Both the position numbers and the translations under genes were made by a program. This document shows, one piece after another, positions 1-5,496 of a stretch of 9,437 bases of DNA. Position 1 is the first letter of the stretch; every line of letters begins with the position of its first letter. Source of the DNA: Candidatus Magasanikbacteria bacterium RIFCSPHIGHO2_01_FULL_41_23 (GTDB lineage Bacteria; Patescibacteria; ABY1; Magasanikbacterales; UBA922); assembly GCA_001782805.1 (NCBI GenBank), contig MFPT01000011.1:1-9437 (forward strand). The letters run 5' to 3'. A model generated the notes under the pieces. That model ran no database searches and was not told the DNA's origin. It saw nothing but the letters and a program-made list of their open reading frames with translations.

Positions 1-5
1 ATTTT

Positions 6-239
6 TTGAAGAATGAAACTGGAAATAAAAAGTCCAAACAAGAGCGTATTAAAAATATACAGGCCTATGTAGAAAAGTATCTTTCTAGAGAACTGACGTA
101 TGAAGAAATTGAAAAAATATGTCCCGACGAAATCATTAAATATGAAAGGCTGAAAAGCGATATATTCAACTTGATGAAACAGGCAGATTCTGTGGCAACG
201 AGCATAAGAGATAAGATAAAAAGTTATGAGGAAAACTAA
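6..239 (+). CDS. Small helical protein upstream of the cytosine methyltransferase, possibly 5'-truncated
   Basis: I do not recognise this family. If it begins at the TTG at 6-8 it is a 77-residue, strongly charged, Lys/Glu-rich and probably all-helical protein. It has no cysteines apart from one in the motif EKICPDE near residue 40, and no signal peptide or membrane segment. The frame stays open to base 1, so this may be the C-terminal end of a longer gene. The only nearby ATG (13-15) is in another frame. Its last codons overlap the methyltransferase start by 14 bases, which suggests translational coupling in one operon. From context it could be an accessory or control subunit of the methylation system. 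No helix-turn-helix is evident, so a classical C-protein regulator is not supported. I am confident it is coding because of the coupled overlap, but not about its start or function. Confidence 0.55.
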   Translation: MKNETGNKKSKQERIKNIQAYVEKYLSRELTYEEIEKICPDEIIKYERLKSDIFNLMKQADSVATSIRDKIKSYEEN

Positions 240-1197
240 AAAACTAAAAGCTATAGACTTGTTCGCAGGCATCGGCGGAATCCGGATGGGTTTTGAATCC
301 ACCGGATTTGAAACAATATACGCGAACGACTCTGATAAAAAAGCTGCGGAAACATACCGCTTAAATTTTGGAGATATCCATGAGGCCAACCTTTTCGACG
401 TTATCGCCGCCAGAGACATGAGGCCGATTCCGAAGCGATTCGATATCCTGCTGGGAGGTTTCCCGTGCCAGCCGTTTTCCGTCGCGGGGCACAAGCGCGG
501 CTTTGCCGATAAAGGCAGAGGAGATCTCCTTTTCGGAGTAATTGAGATACTTAAAACAAGAAAGCCGAAAGCGGTGTTTCTTGAGAATGTAAAACATTTG
601 AAAAATCATGATGATGAAAAAACATTCAAGCGGATACAGGATGAGCTGAAGAAGGCCGGATACTATATGAAAGCGGAAGTGATGAATAGTATGACGCACG
701 GCAATGTCCCTCAGACCAGAGAGCGGATTTATATTGTAGGATTCCGATCTCCTAGAACGCTTATGAAATTCCACTTTCCGGACAAAATGGCACTAACGAA
801 AACGATGGCAAGCATTCTGGAAAAAGGCGCGGAGGAAAACTATTACTATTCCGATAGATATCCAGAAATTTATCCGAAATTAAAGGCGGCCGTTAAACAC
901 CGAGACCGTTTCTACCAGTACCGCCGCATCTATGTGCGCGAGAACAAAAATGGCGTATGTCCGACGCTTACCGCCAGCATGGGCGAAGGCGGGCACAATG
1001 TTCCTATAATTAGGGACTCAAAAGGCATCAGAAAACTCACGCCTCGGGAATGCGCAAGACTGCAGGGTTTTCCTGAATCATTCTTATTGCCCAGAACTCA
1101 AGCAAATGCGCATCTCTATAAGCAGATCGGCAATTCGGTATCTGTGCCTGTCGTTTCGCGCATCGCTGAAAATATCCGCATCGCTCTCGAATCATAA
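226..1197 (+). CDS. DNA (cytosine-5-)-methyltransferase
   Basis: This 323-residue protein transfers a methyl group from S-adenosylmethionine to carbon 5 of cytosine in a specific DNA sequence. The conserved motifs appear in family order. Motif I for SAM binding (DLFAGIGGIRMGF) is at residues 11-23. Motif IV (GGFPCQPFSVAG), with nucleophile Cys81, is at 77-88, and motif VI (ENVK) is at 120-123. Motif VIII (QTRERIYIVGF) is at 163-173, motif IX (RECARLQGFPESF) at 274-286 and motif X (QIGNSVSVPVV) at 300-310. The target-recognition region lies between VIII and IX and includes CPTLTASMGEGGHNVPI (245-261). The length matches short single-specificity enzymes such as M.HhaI (about 327 aa), and nothing appears missing. 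The target site cannot be read from the sequence. The ATG overlaps the preceding gene by 14 bases, and vsr follows after 4 bases. It probably marks host or element DNA as self for the linked GHKL system. Confidence 0.96.
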   Translation: MRKTKKLKAIDLFAGIGGIRMGFESTGFETIYANDSDKKAAETYRLNFGDIHEANLFDVIAARDMRPIPKRFDILLGGFPCQPFSVAGHKRGFADKGRGDLLFGVIEILKTRKPKAVFLENVKHLKNHDDEKTFKRIQDELKKAGYYMKAEVMNSMTHGNVPQTRERIYIVGFRSPRTLMKFHFPDKMALTKTMASILEKGAEENYYYSDRYPEIYPKLKAAVKHRDRFYQYRRIYVRENKNGVCPTLTASMGEGGHNVPIIRDSKGIRKLTPRECARLQGFPESFLLPRTQANAHLYKQIGNSVSVPVVSRIAENIRIALES

Positions 1198-1201
1198 ATA
1201 T

Positions 1202-1615
1202 ATGTCGGATGTTTTTTCAAAAGAAAAGCGGAGCGAGATCATGTCCCGCATCCGCGCTAAAAATACCGGGATCGAGAAAACGGTTTTCTCGTATCTTCGT
1301 AAACGAAAAGTACATTTCTGCAAACATTACGATCGGATCCCCGGAAAGCCGGACATTGCGCTACCCTCTGAAAAGAAAGCCGTTTTTATAAACGGCGATT
1401 TCTGGCATGGCTATCGTTTTGGAACGTGGAAACAGCGGATCCCCAAAAAATACTGGAGAGATAAAATCGAATCGAATATCGCGAGAGACAAAAAGAGATA
1501 TGCCGCGATGAAAAAGAGAGGATGGAAAATCTTAAAAGTGTGGGGCCATGATGTAATGAAGCGCCCTGAAGAAGCCTGCAAGAAAATAGAAAAATTCCTG
1601 AGATCAAAGCGATAA
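1202..1615 (+). CDS. vsr: Vsr-like DNA endonuclease (very short patch repair family, zinc-site-less variant)
   Basis: A 137-residue protein of the Vsr/PD-(D/E)XK nuclease fold. E. coli Vsr nicks DNA 5' of T in T:G mismatches left by deamination of 5-methylcytosine, and relatives in restriction systems may cut more generally. By my alignment to remembered E. coli Vsr, the catalytic positions fall at the same numbers: Glu25 in GIEK, Asp51 in GKPD, Phe67-Trp68-His69 in GDFWHG. The conserved YWRDKIESNIARDKK segment (84-98) and GWKILKVW (107-114) follow. The four zinc ligands of the E. coli enzyme (Cys66, His71, Cys73, Cys117) are replaced by Asp66, Tyr71, Phe73 and His116, so a structural zinc is unlikely. 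I chose the ATG at 1202, four bases after the methyltransferase stop, because the 32 residues encoded further upstream overlap that gene and have no family match. The stop codon lies inside the terminator stem. Confidence 0.93.
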   Translation: MSDVFSKEKRSEIMSRIRAKNTGIEKTVFSYLRKRKVHFCKHYDRIPGKPDIALPSEKKAVFINGDFWHGYRFGTWKQRIPKKYWRDKIESNIARDKKRYAAMKKRGWKILKVWGHDVMKRPEEACKKIEKFLRSKR

Positions 1616-1640
1616 AACCCCCTTCTGGGGGTTTTATCGC
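1609..1640 (+). terminator. Rho-independent terminator after vsr (bidirectional in form)
   Basis: A perfect 14-bp stem (1609-1622 with 1627-1640) closes a TTCT loop. The core is CCCCC/GGGGG flanked by AAAA on the left and TTTT on the right, so a U-tract follows the G run on either strand. The vsr stop codon (1613-1615) is part of the left arm. It should separate transcription of methyltransferase-vsr from the ATPase genes downstream. Confidence 0.88.
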
Positions 1641-1645
1641 AGCTA

Positions 1646-1674
1646 TTGACACCCTGTATCGTAGGAGCTAGTAT
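1646..1674 (+). promoter_or_regulatory. Upstream sigma70-like promoter of a tandem pair
   Basis: A perfect -35 hexamer TTGACA (1646-1651) is followed after 17 bases by TAGTAT (1669-1674), which matches the TATAAT consensus at 4 of 6 positions. It lies directly behind the terminator. Its -10 box shares base 1674 with the -35 box of the next promoter. The weak -10 makes this the less certain of the two. Confidence 0.45.
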
Positions 1675-1703
1675 TGACATCAACAATCATCCAGTTATAA
1701 AAT
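1674..1703 (+). promoter_or_regulatory. Downstream sigma70-like promoter for the GHKL module
   Basis: A perfect TTGACA (1674-1679) is followed by TATAAA (1696-1701, 16-base spacer) or TAAAAT (1698-1703, 18-base spacer). Transcription would start near 1708-1711, giving a leader of only about 12-15 bases before the ATG at 1723, with no Shine-Dalgarno sequence. The octamer TATTGACA occurs at both 1644-1651 and 1672-1679, exactly 28 bases apart. Confidence 0.65.
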
Positions 1704-1719
1704 AGCTGCAAAGCTGCAA
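1704..1719 (+). repeat. Tandem direct repeat AGCTGCAA x2 at the predicted transcription start
   Basis: AGCTGCAA at 1704-1711 is immediately repeated at 1712-1719, between the predicted -10 box and the start codon at 1723. An inverted GCAGCT lies at 1639-1644, upstream of both promoters. The position would suit an operator, but two 8-base copies could arise by chance. Confidence 0.35.
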
Positions 1720-1722
1720 AAT

Positions 1723-1938
1723 ATGGATAAAAGAAAAGACAATTTTAAAAGGCTCGCGGAGGCCAGAACTAAAGAGGTTCTGCGCCGCCTTAAAATCCTT
1801 GGAAACTGCGGAAACCGCAGCCATTACGACTATACTGAGGAACAGGTAAATAAGATATTCGCTGAGGTGGAAAAGAAACTAAGGGAGACGAAGGCGAAAT
1901 TCACTTTCCCTCACAAAGATAACGACTTCAAGCTATAA
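1723..1938 (+). CDS. Small helical protein, first gene of the GHKL-ATPase operon
   Basis: A 71-residue basic protein without a function I can name. The N-terminal half is Arg/Lys-rich helix (AEARTKEVLRRLKILGNCGN, residues 13-32). Next comes the segment NRSHYDYTEEQVNKIF (31-46), and then a second helix (VEKKLRETKAKF, 49-60). I recall similar small proteins with an 'LIGNLSNRSNYEYTE'-like core preceding accessory or defence genes, which would make this a recurring family, but I cannot check that. There is no signal peptide or membrane segment. The ATG follows a short unstructured leader from the predicted promoter and has no ribosome binding site. The ATPase ATG begins 3 bases after its stop, so the two are co-transcribed. 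It is probably a small subunit or DNA-binding partner of the ATPase complex (inference). Confidence 0.82.
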   Translation: MDKRKDNFKRLAEARTKEVLRRLKILGNCGNRSHYDYTEEQVNKIFAEVEKKLRETKAKFTFPHKDNDFKL

Positions 1939-1941
1939 ACT

Positions 1942-3816
1942 ATGGCAAAACTCGAAAAAAAATCTAGCGGATCAAAGACTCAAGCGGAAACACTCTGCTG
2001 GTATTTTCCTAGCACTGATCACGGCGAAAACGATGGATTCGCCGATTCTCTTTTGGAATACTTCCAAGGAGACCATGAAAAATACATCGCACGGGAAACG
2101 ATACAAAACGCCGTAGATGCCAGACTCGACTACGACAAACCTGTTTCCGTGGTTTTCGAGCGGCTATCTATTCCAGCAAGCTCTTTGCCAGGCCACGGAG
2201 AGTTCCTCAATAGACTGAACCGCTGCTTTGCATTCATTAAAGGCCAAGATAAGGCAGAGCAATTTTTCAACTCAGCAATTGCGATAGTAAAAGGGGGAAA
2301 GCTGCCCTTGTTGCGGATCAGCGATTTTAACACAGTTGGGTTGTCAGGCGCAGACGATGACGTAGACGGAAACTGGTACAGGTTGGTAAAAGCAGCAGGC
2401 ACCAGCTCTCCAAAAGGAGTGGCTGGCGGCTCATTCGGCATTGGGAAAGGAGCGCCGATCGCGGCATCTACTCTCAGAACAGTTTTTTATTCAAGCGTGA
2501 ACGATAAAGGTGAAGCAGTATTCCAAGGAAAGGCGCGACTGGTTAGCCATCATGATGAAGATAGAGATGTCCGCCAGGGCGTCGGTTTCTTCGGTATCAG
2601 CGGGTATAAAGCCGTAAGAAACGCGGATGTCGTCCCAGAATTGTTTAAGCGGTCAGAACGCGGGACTGATATTTTGATTACTGGATACAAATCGGGCGAG
2701 GATTGGCAGCGCAAATTGATAAAATCCGTGCTGCACAATTTTTGGCTTTCGATATTGCACGGCGACCTTGAAGTGACGGTAAAGAATGGTTCGGAAAAAA
2801 CGATCACGAAGGAGAATCTGAGAGACTGCCTTGAGGAATATGATGCTGAGGACGCGAAATTCTTTTTCGAAGCAGTTTCAAATTGGACCCAGAAATTCGA
2901 GCAGGATTTGAAATATCTAGGCAAGGTATCGCTATTCGTAAGAAAGCAAGAGAATTATCCCGGCAAGGTGATGATGGCAAGAAAGCCGAAAATGCTAGTT
3001 TGGGAGAAACCGTATCGAGTCTTAAGAGAGCCTTATGCCGGAGTTTTTATCTGTAGCAACGATAAGGGTAACGATCTACTGCGTGATCTTGAACCGCCCG
3101 CACATGACAAGTGGGATAGAGACCGTGCCGTAAACGGCTGGGCCGCAATGAAGGAATTAGATGATTTTATAAAACAATCCCTAAAAAGCATGGGCGAAGC
3201 CATTACAAGCGAACCTCAAGATATACCTGGTCTTGATCGCTATCTTCCAGACAGCGAGGACAGAGACTATATGCCACAGCACGGTCCTGATCCAATTGAT
3301 CCTTCTGAACTGTTCGGCGAGGAAGAAAGCGGACGCGAAGTCGGAGCTGAAAAAGAGCCTGCGGATGCGGAAATCGAAACTGTAATCAGAAAAGGAATCG
3401 TAACTAATAAATCCGCTGGCACAGTAAAGCCAACGCCGCCCAAGGGCCCTGGGGAAGGGCCACGTGGACGGCCAACCGGAGAGGAAGGCGGAGAAAAAGA
3501 GGGAGCGCGAATAAAGACTTCGAGCATCAGCTTCAGGAGCTTTGTTCAAAAGTCCGAAGGCGGTTTCGAATACCACTTTGTAATTACAGGACGCGATGAT
3601 TGCGAAGGGGCTATCCGCCTGGTTGCCGTCGGCGACGATGGAAACTATCCAGTCGATATTAAATCCGCGACGGAAACGGCATCGGGCAAGAAGTACAAAA
3701 TCGGTGATTCGATGATTATGGATTTGTCCGTAAAAAACGGGAAGTCTTTGAAGCTTACTGTGCAGCTTGCATCTAAGAAAAAATATGCGCTAGGCATAGA
3801 AAATTATGAGGGTTAA
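1942..3816 (+). CDS. GHKL-fold ATPase (MutL/MORC/Hsp90-like) of a predicted restriction or defence system
   Basis: A 624-residue ATPase with the GHKL/HATPase signature in order. The N box RETIQNAVDA (residues 51-60) has Glu52 as likely catalytic base, Asn56 for Mg2+ and Asp59. The G1 box is SDFNTVGL (127-134, Asp128 for adenine), the G2 lid is GGSFGIGKGAP (162-172), and a later strand is GTDILITGYK (241-250). A second, transducer-like region follows. It contains the conserved-looking LRDLEPPAHDKW (380-391), a segment I associate with GHKL proteins linked to restriction-modification genes. Residues about 440-525 form an acidic, Gly/Pro-rich, probably disordered linker, and about 528-624 look like a compact beta-strand domain. 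Such ATPases clamp or remodel DNA on ATP-driven dimerisation. Linkage to a cytosine methyltransferase and Vsr suggests this is the motor or sensor of the system. It starts 3 bases after the 71-aa gene and overlaps the next gene by 11 bases. Confidence 0.9.
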   Translation: MAKLEKKSSGSKTQAETLCWYFPSTDHGENDGFADSLLEYFQGDHEKYIARETIQNAVDARLDYDKPVSVVFERLSIPASSLPGHGEFLNRLNRCFAFIKGQDKAEQFFNSAIAIVKGGKLPLLRISDFNTVGLSGADDDVDGNWYRLVKAAGTSSPKGVAGGSFGIGKGAPIAASTLRTVFYSSVNDKGEAVFQGKARLVSHHDEDRDVRQGVGFFGISGYKAVRNADVVPELFKRSERGTDILITGYKSGEDWQRKLIKSVLHNFWLSILHGDLEVTVKNGSEKTITKENLRDCLEEYDAEDAKFFFEAVSNWTQKFEQDLKYLGKVSLFVRKQENYPGKVMMARKPKMLVWEKPYRVLREPYAGVFICSNDKGNDLLRDLEPPAHDKWDRDRAVNGWAAMKELDDFIKQSLKSMGEAITSEPQDIPGLDRYLPDSEDRDYMPQHGPDPIDPSELFGEEESGREVGAEKEPADAEIETVIRKGIVTNKSAGTVKPTPPKGPGEGPRGRPTGEEGGEKEGARIKTSSISFRSFVQKSEGGFEYHFVITGRDDCEGAIRLVAVGDDGNYPVDIKSATETASGKKYKIGDSMIMDLSVKNGKSLKLTVQLASKKKYALGIENYEG

Positions 3817-4651
3817 CACTAAATCATATCCGCATCCGGTCTTAGGCAACGGGGACGACCTCGGCGGGTTTTTTAAAGTGGAGTTCAAATACGAACTCGG
3901 CAAAGAAGAGATCGCGCTGAATCCAACGTTCAGTTTGAAAAATACTGCCATTGAAGAGCTTTTGAAAAAGGAGAAGGCATCCTTCATTTCCGAAGTGGAA
4001 TGCCGAGGTACCTTTTTTAGGACAAGCTTCTCAACCAGAAAGCAGTTCGATCGATTTACGCTTCCCTCTAGGGTTCTCAGAGAGCGCGTAACAATCGGTT
4101 TTTACATATGCGCTGACCAGAATCTTCCGAGCTATCGTCCCTCAGAATCGCACCCTGACTATGAAGGGGTAGAATTTGATATTGAGGCTGGGGATGTTCT
4201 TGCTGTTGGCGGATACTGTTCTTTCATCGCAGAGAAGAGCTTCGACCCCTTAAGGCCGCCCGTTTCTTCTTTTATGTCCATTATGCAAGGCAATCATCAT
4301 GAAGGGCCGATGCTTGTTGATTACGAAACCGACAAGATTACTATCATTCTCTCAAAAGACGATTGGAAAAATTATTTAGAGGTGCGCGGGCAGAAACTTG
4401 CAGAGGGAATCCTCCATGCTTCAATAGTATTTCCGACACTCATAGATGCCATTCACCAAGTTCAGAATCCTAACAGCGACTACGAGGGAATGAATTGGTT
4501 CGGCAAAGTTGAGACGATACTTGACGCAAAGGGGCTGCGGGATAAAGAACCCTTCGAGGCCGCGCAGAAGATACTCGAAAATCCGGCAAGCAGAAGCTTC
4601 CGCGGAATCGGATCGCTGCTTGAAGTAACCAATGATCAAGAATATGAATAA
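3806..4651 (+). CDS. Conserved-looking protein of unknown function in the GHKL operon
   Basis: A 281-residue soluble protein that I cannot assign to a named domain. The first 200 residues alternate short hydrophobic strands and turns, suggesting a mainly beta or alpha/beta fold. Segments likely to be conserved are YPHPVLGNGDDLGGFF (8-23), RVTIGFYICADQNLPSY (94-110), DYEGVEFDIEAGDVLAVGG (118-136) and ASIVFPTLIDAIHQV (205-219). The last 60 residues appear helical. There is no obvious nuclease, ATPase or membrane motif. The ATG overlaps the end of the ATPase gene by 11 bases, and its own end overlaps the next gene, so it is almost certainly translated with them and may form a complex. It could be the target-binding or scaffold subunit (inference only). 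Confidence 0.85.
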   Translation: MRVNTKSYPHPVLGNGDDLGGFFKVEFKYELGKEEIALNPTFSLKNTAIEELLKKEKASFISEVECRGTFFRTSFSTRKQFDRFTLPSRVLRERVTIGFYICADQNLPSYRPSESHPDYEGVEFDIEAGDVLAVGGYCSFIAEKSFDPLRPPVSSFMSIMQGNHHEGPMLVDYETDKITIILSKDDWKNYLEVRGQKLAEGILHASIVFPTLIDAIHQVQNPNSDYEGMNWFGKVETILDAKGLRDKEPFEAAQKILENPASRSFRGIGSLLEVTNDQEYE

Positions 4652-5438
4652 AAACAAATTCCAAAAAATATTCAAAAGGGCAACGGTGGAGCAGATGCGA
4701 GTGGATTTGCACTCCGGACATTCTCTGAAAGGATATTTTGAGGCATCGTATCCTATAAAAGAACGGGGGCTCCTGACTTCAACCATTGAAACGCCGGGTA
4801 AGTTGCCGGCTCTTAAAGCGCCGAAGAAAGACCCTGTTTCAGCTGATGTGGAGAACTCCATAGCGCTACACGGGTATTATGGCGACCTCGACGAGACCCA
4901 GGCATCAGATCCCCGCCTATGGGCTTACCTTAGCCATGTAGAATTCAGGAAATATACGCTCGCCCGCTGGGGATTGGACGGCCACTATTCAGATCTGAAA
5001 GACGGCGCTTCAAAAAAGAGGGCGATAAACCAGCTTATGGAACACTGGTTCGTCAGCGGAAATGATCGCGACCTGCGGCGGCATGCTATTGCCCGGCTCT
5101 GGTGGGCATCGCATCTTACATATGCTCCGTGGGAAAAAGACCCGGAATTCTTCGGTGATTTAAAAAATAAAGACCCTTATTTTTATACGCGAATTTTGCT
5201 TTCGACGCAGGATATTTATCAGCAAGTACTTGAGCGGGCAATGGGACGCTCAAGTCATGTACTAATCACCGTACTCGACTATCTCGGGAAGAATAAGGAG
5301 TTCGCACAATCGCGCGAGAATGTTAGGAGCTTAATGAAGGAATTAAATCTTGTTTACGGAACAAAAAAGATTATCACGCTTAATCGGCCAGCGCTTGAGA
5401 ATCTTATTTCAAGGGTCGCTTCTGAAATTACCGATTGA
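4632..5438 (+). CDS. DUF6339-like protein, last gene of the GHKL operon
   Basis: A 268-residue, mostly helical protein that looks like the DUF6339 family, recognised from memory. Key segments are DPRLWAYLSHVEFRKY (93-108), a basic and aromatic stretch RDLRRHAIARLWWASHLTY (146-164), DPYFYTRILLSTQDIYQQVLER (181-202), and a C-terminal region around residues 228-266. No catalytic site is evident. The function is unknown, and its constant company with GHKL ATPases suggests a subunit of the same machine. Two in-frame starts are possible: ATG at 4632 (20-base overlap with the previous gene) and ATG at 4644 (8-base overlap). The second would remove four residues and is the more usual overlap geometry. 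A 58-base gap follows before the next gene, with no hairpin. Confidence 0.85.
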   Translation: MIKNMNKNKFQKIFKRATVEQMRVDLHSGHSLKGYFEASYPIKERGLLTSTIETPGKLPALKAPKKDPVSADVENSIALHGYYGDLDETQASDPRLWAYLSHVEFRKYTLARWGLDGHYSDLKDGASKKRAINQLMEHWFVSGNDRDLRRHAIARLWWASHLTYAPWEKDPEFFGDLKNKDPYFYTRILLSTQDIYQQVLERAMGRSSHVLITVLDYLGKNKEFAQSRENVRSLMKELNLVYGTKKIITLNRPALENLISRVASEITD

Positions 5439-5496
5439 TTGGCGCATCGCTAAGGTTCATGGCCGACGAATCACCGGAAATCATTGATTTTAAAAT

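Noticed and set aside
361..774. Antisense open frame opposite the methyltransferase, with similar antisense frames opposite vsr, the ATPase and the 281/268-aa genes
   Set aside because: All lie opposite well-supported genes, have Ser/Phe/Arg-rich composition typical of antisense frames, and show no domain motifs or operon spacing.
1106..1201. In-frame upstream extension of vsr giving a 169-residue protein
   Set aside because: The extra 32 residues lie inside the methyltransferase motif X region and do not resemble Vsr. The ATG at 1202 aligns with the E. coli start (MxDV) and sets Asp51 and His69 at family positions.
5439..5496. Possible promoter with TAAAAT (5491-5496) before the 590-aa gene
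   Set aside because: The hexamer abuts the ATG, so transcription would begin inside the gene, and there is no good -35 box. It is more likely an A/T-rich translation-start context.
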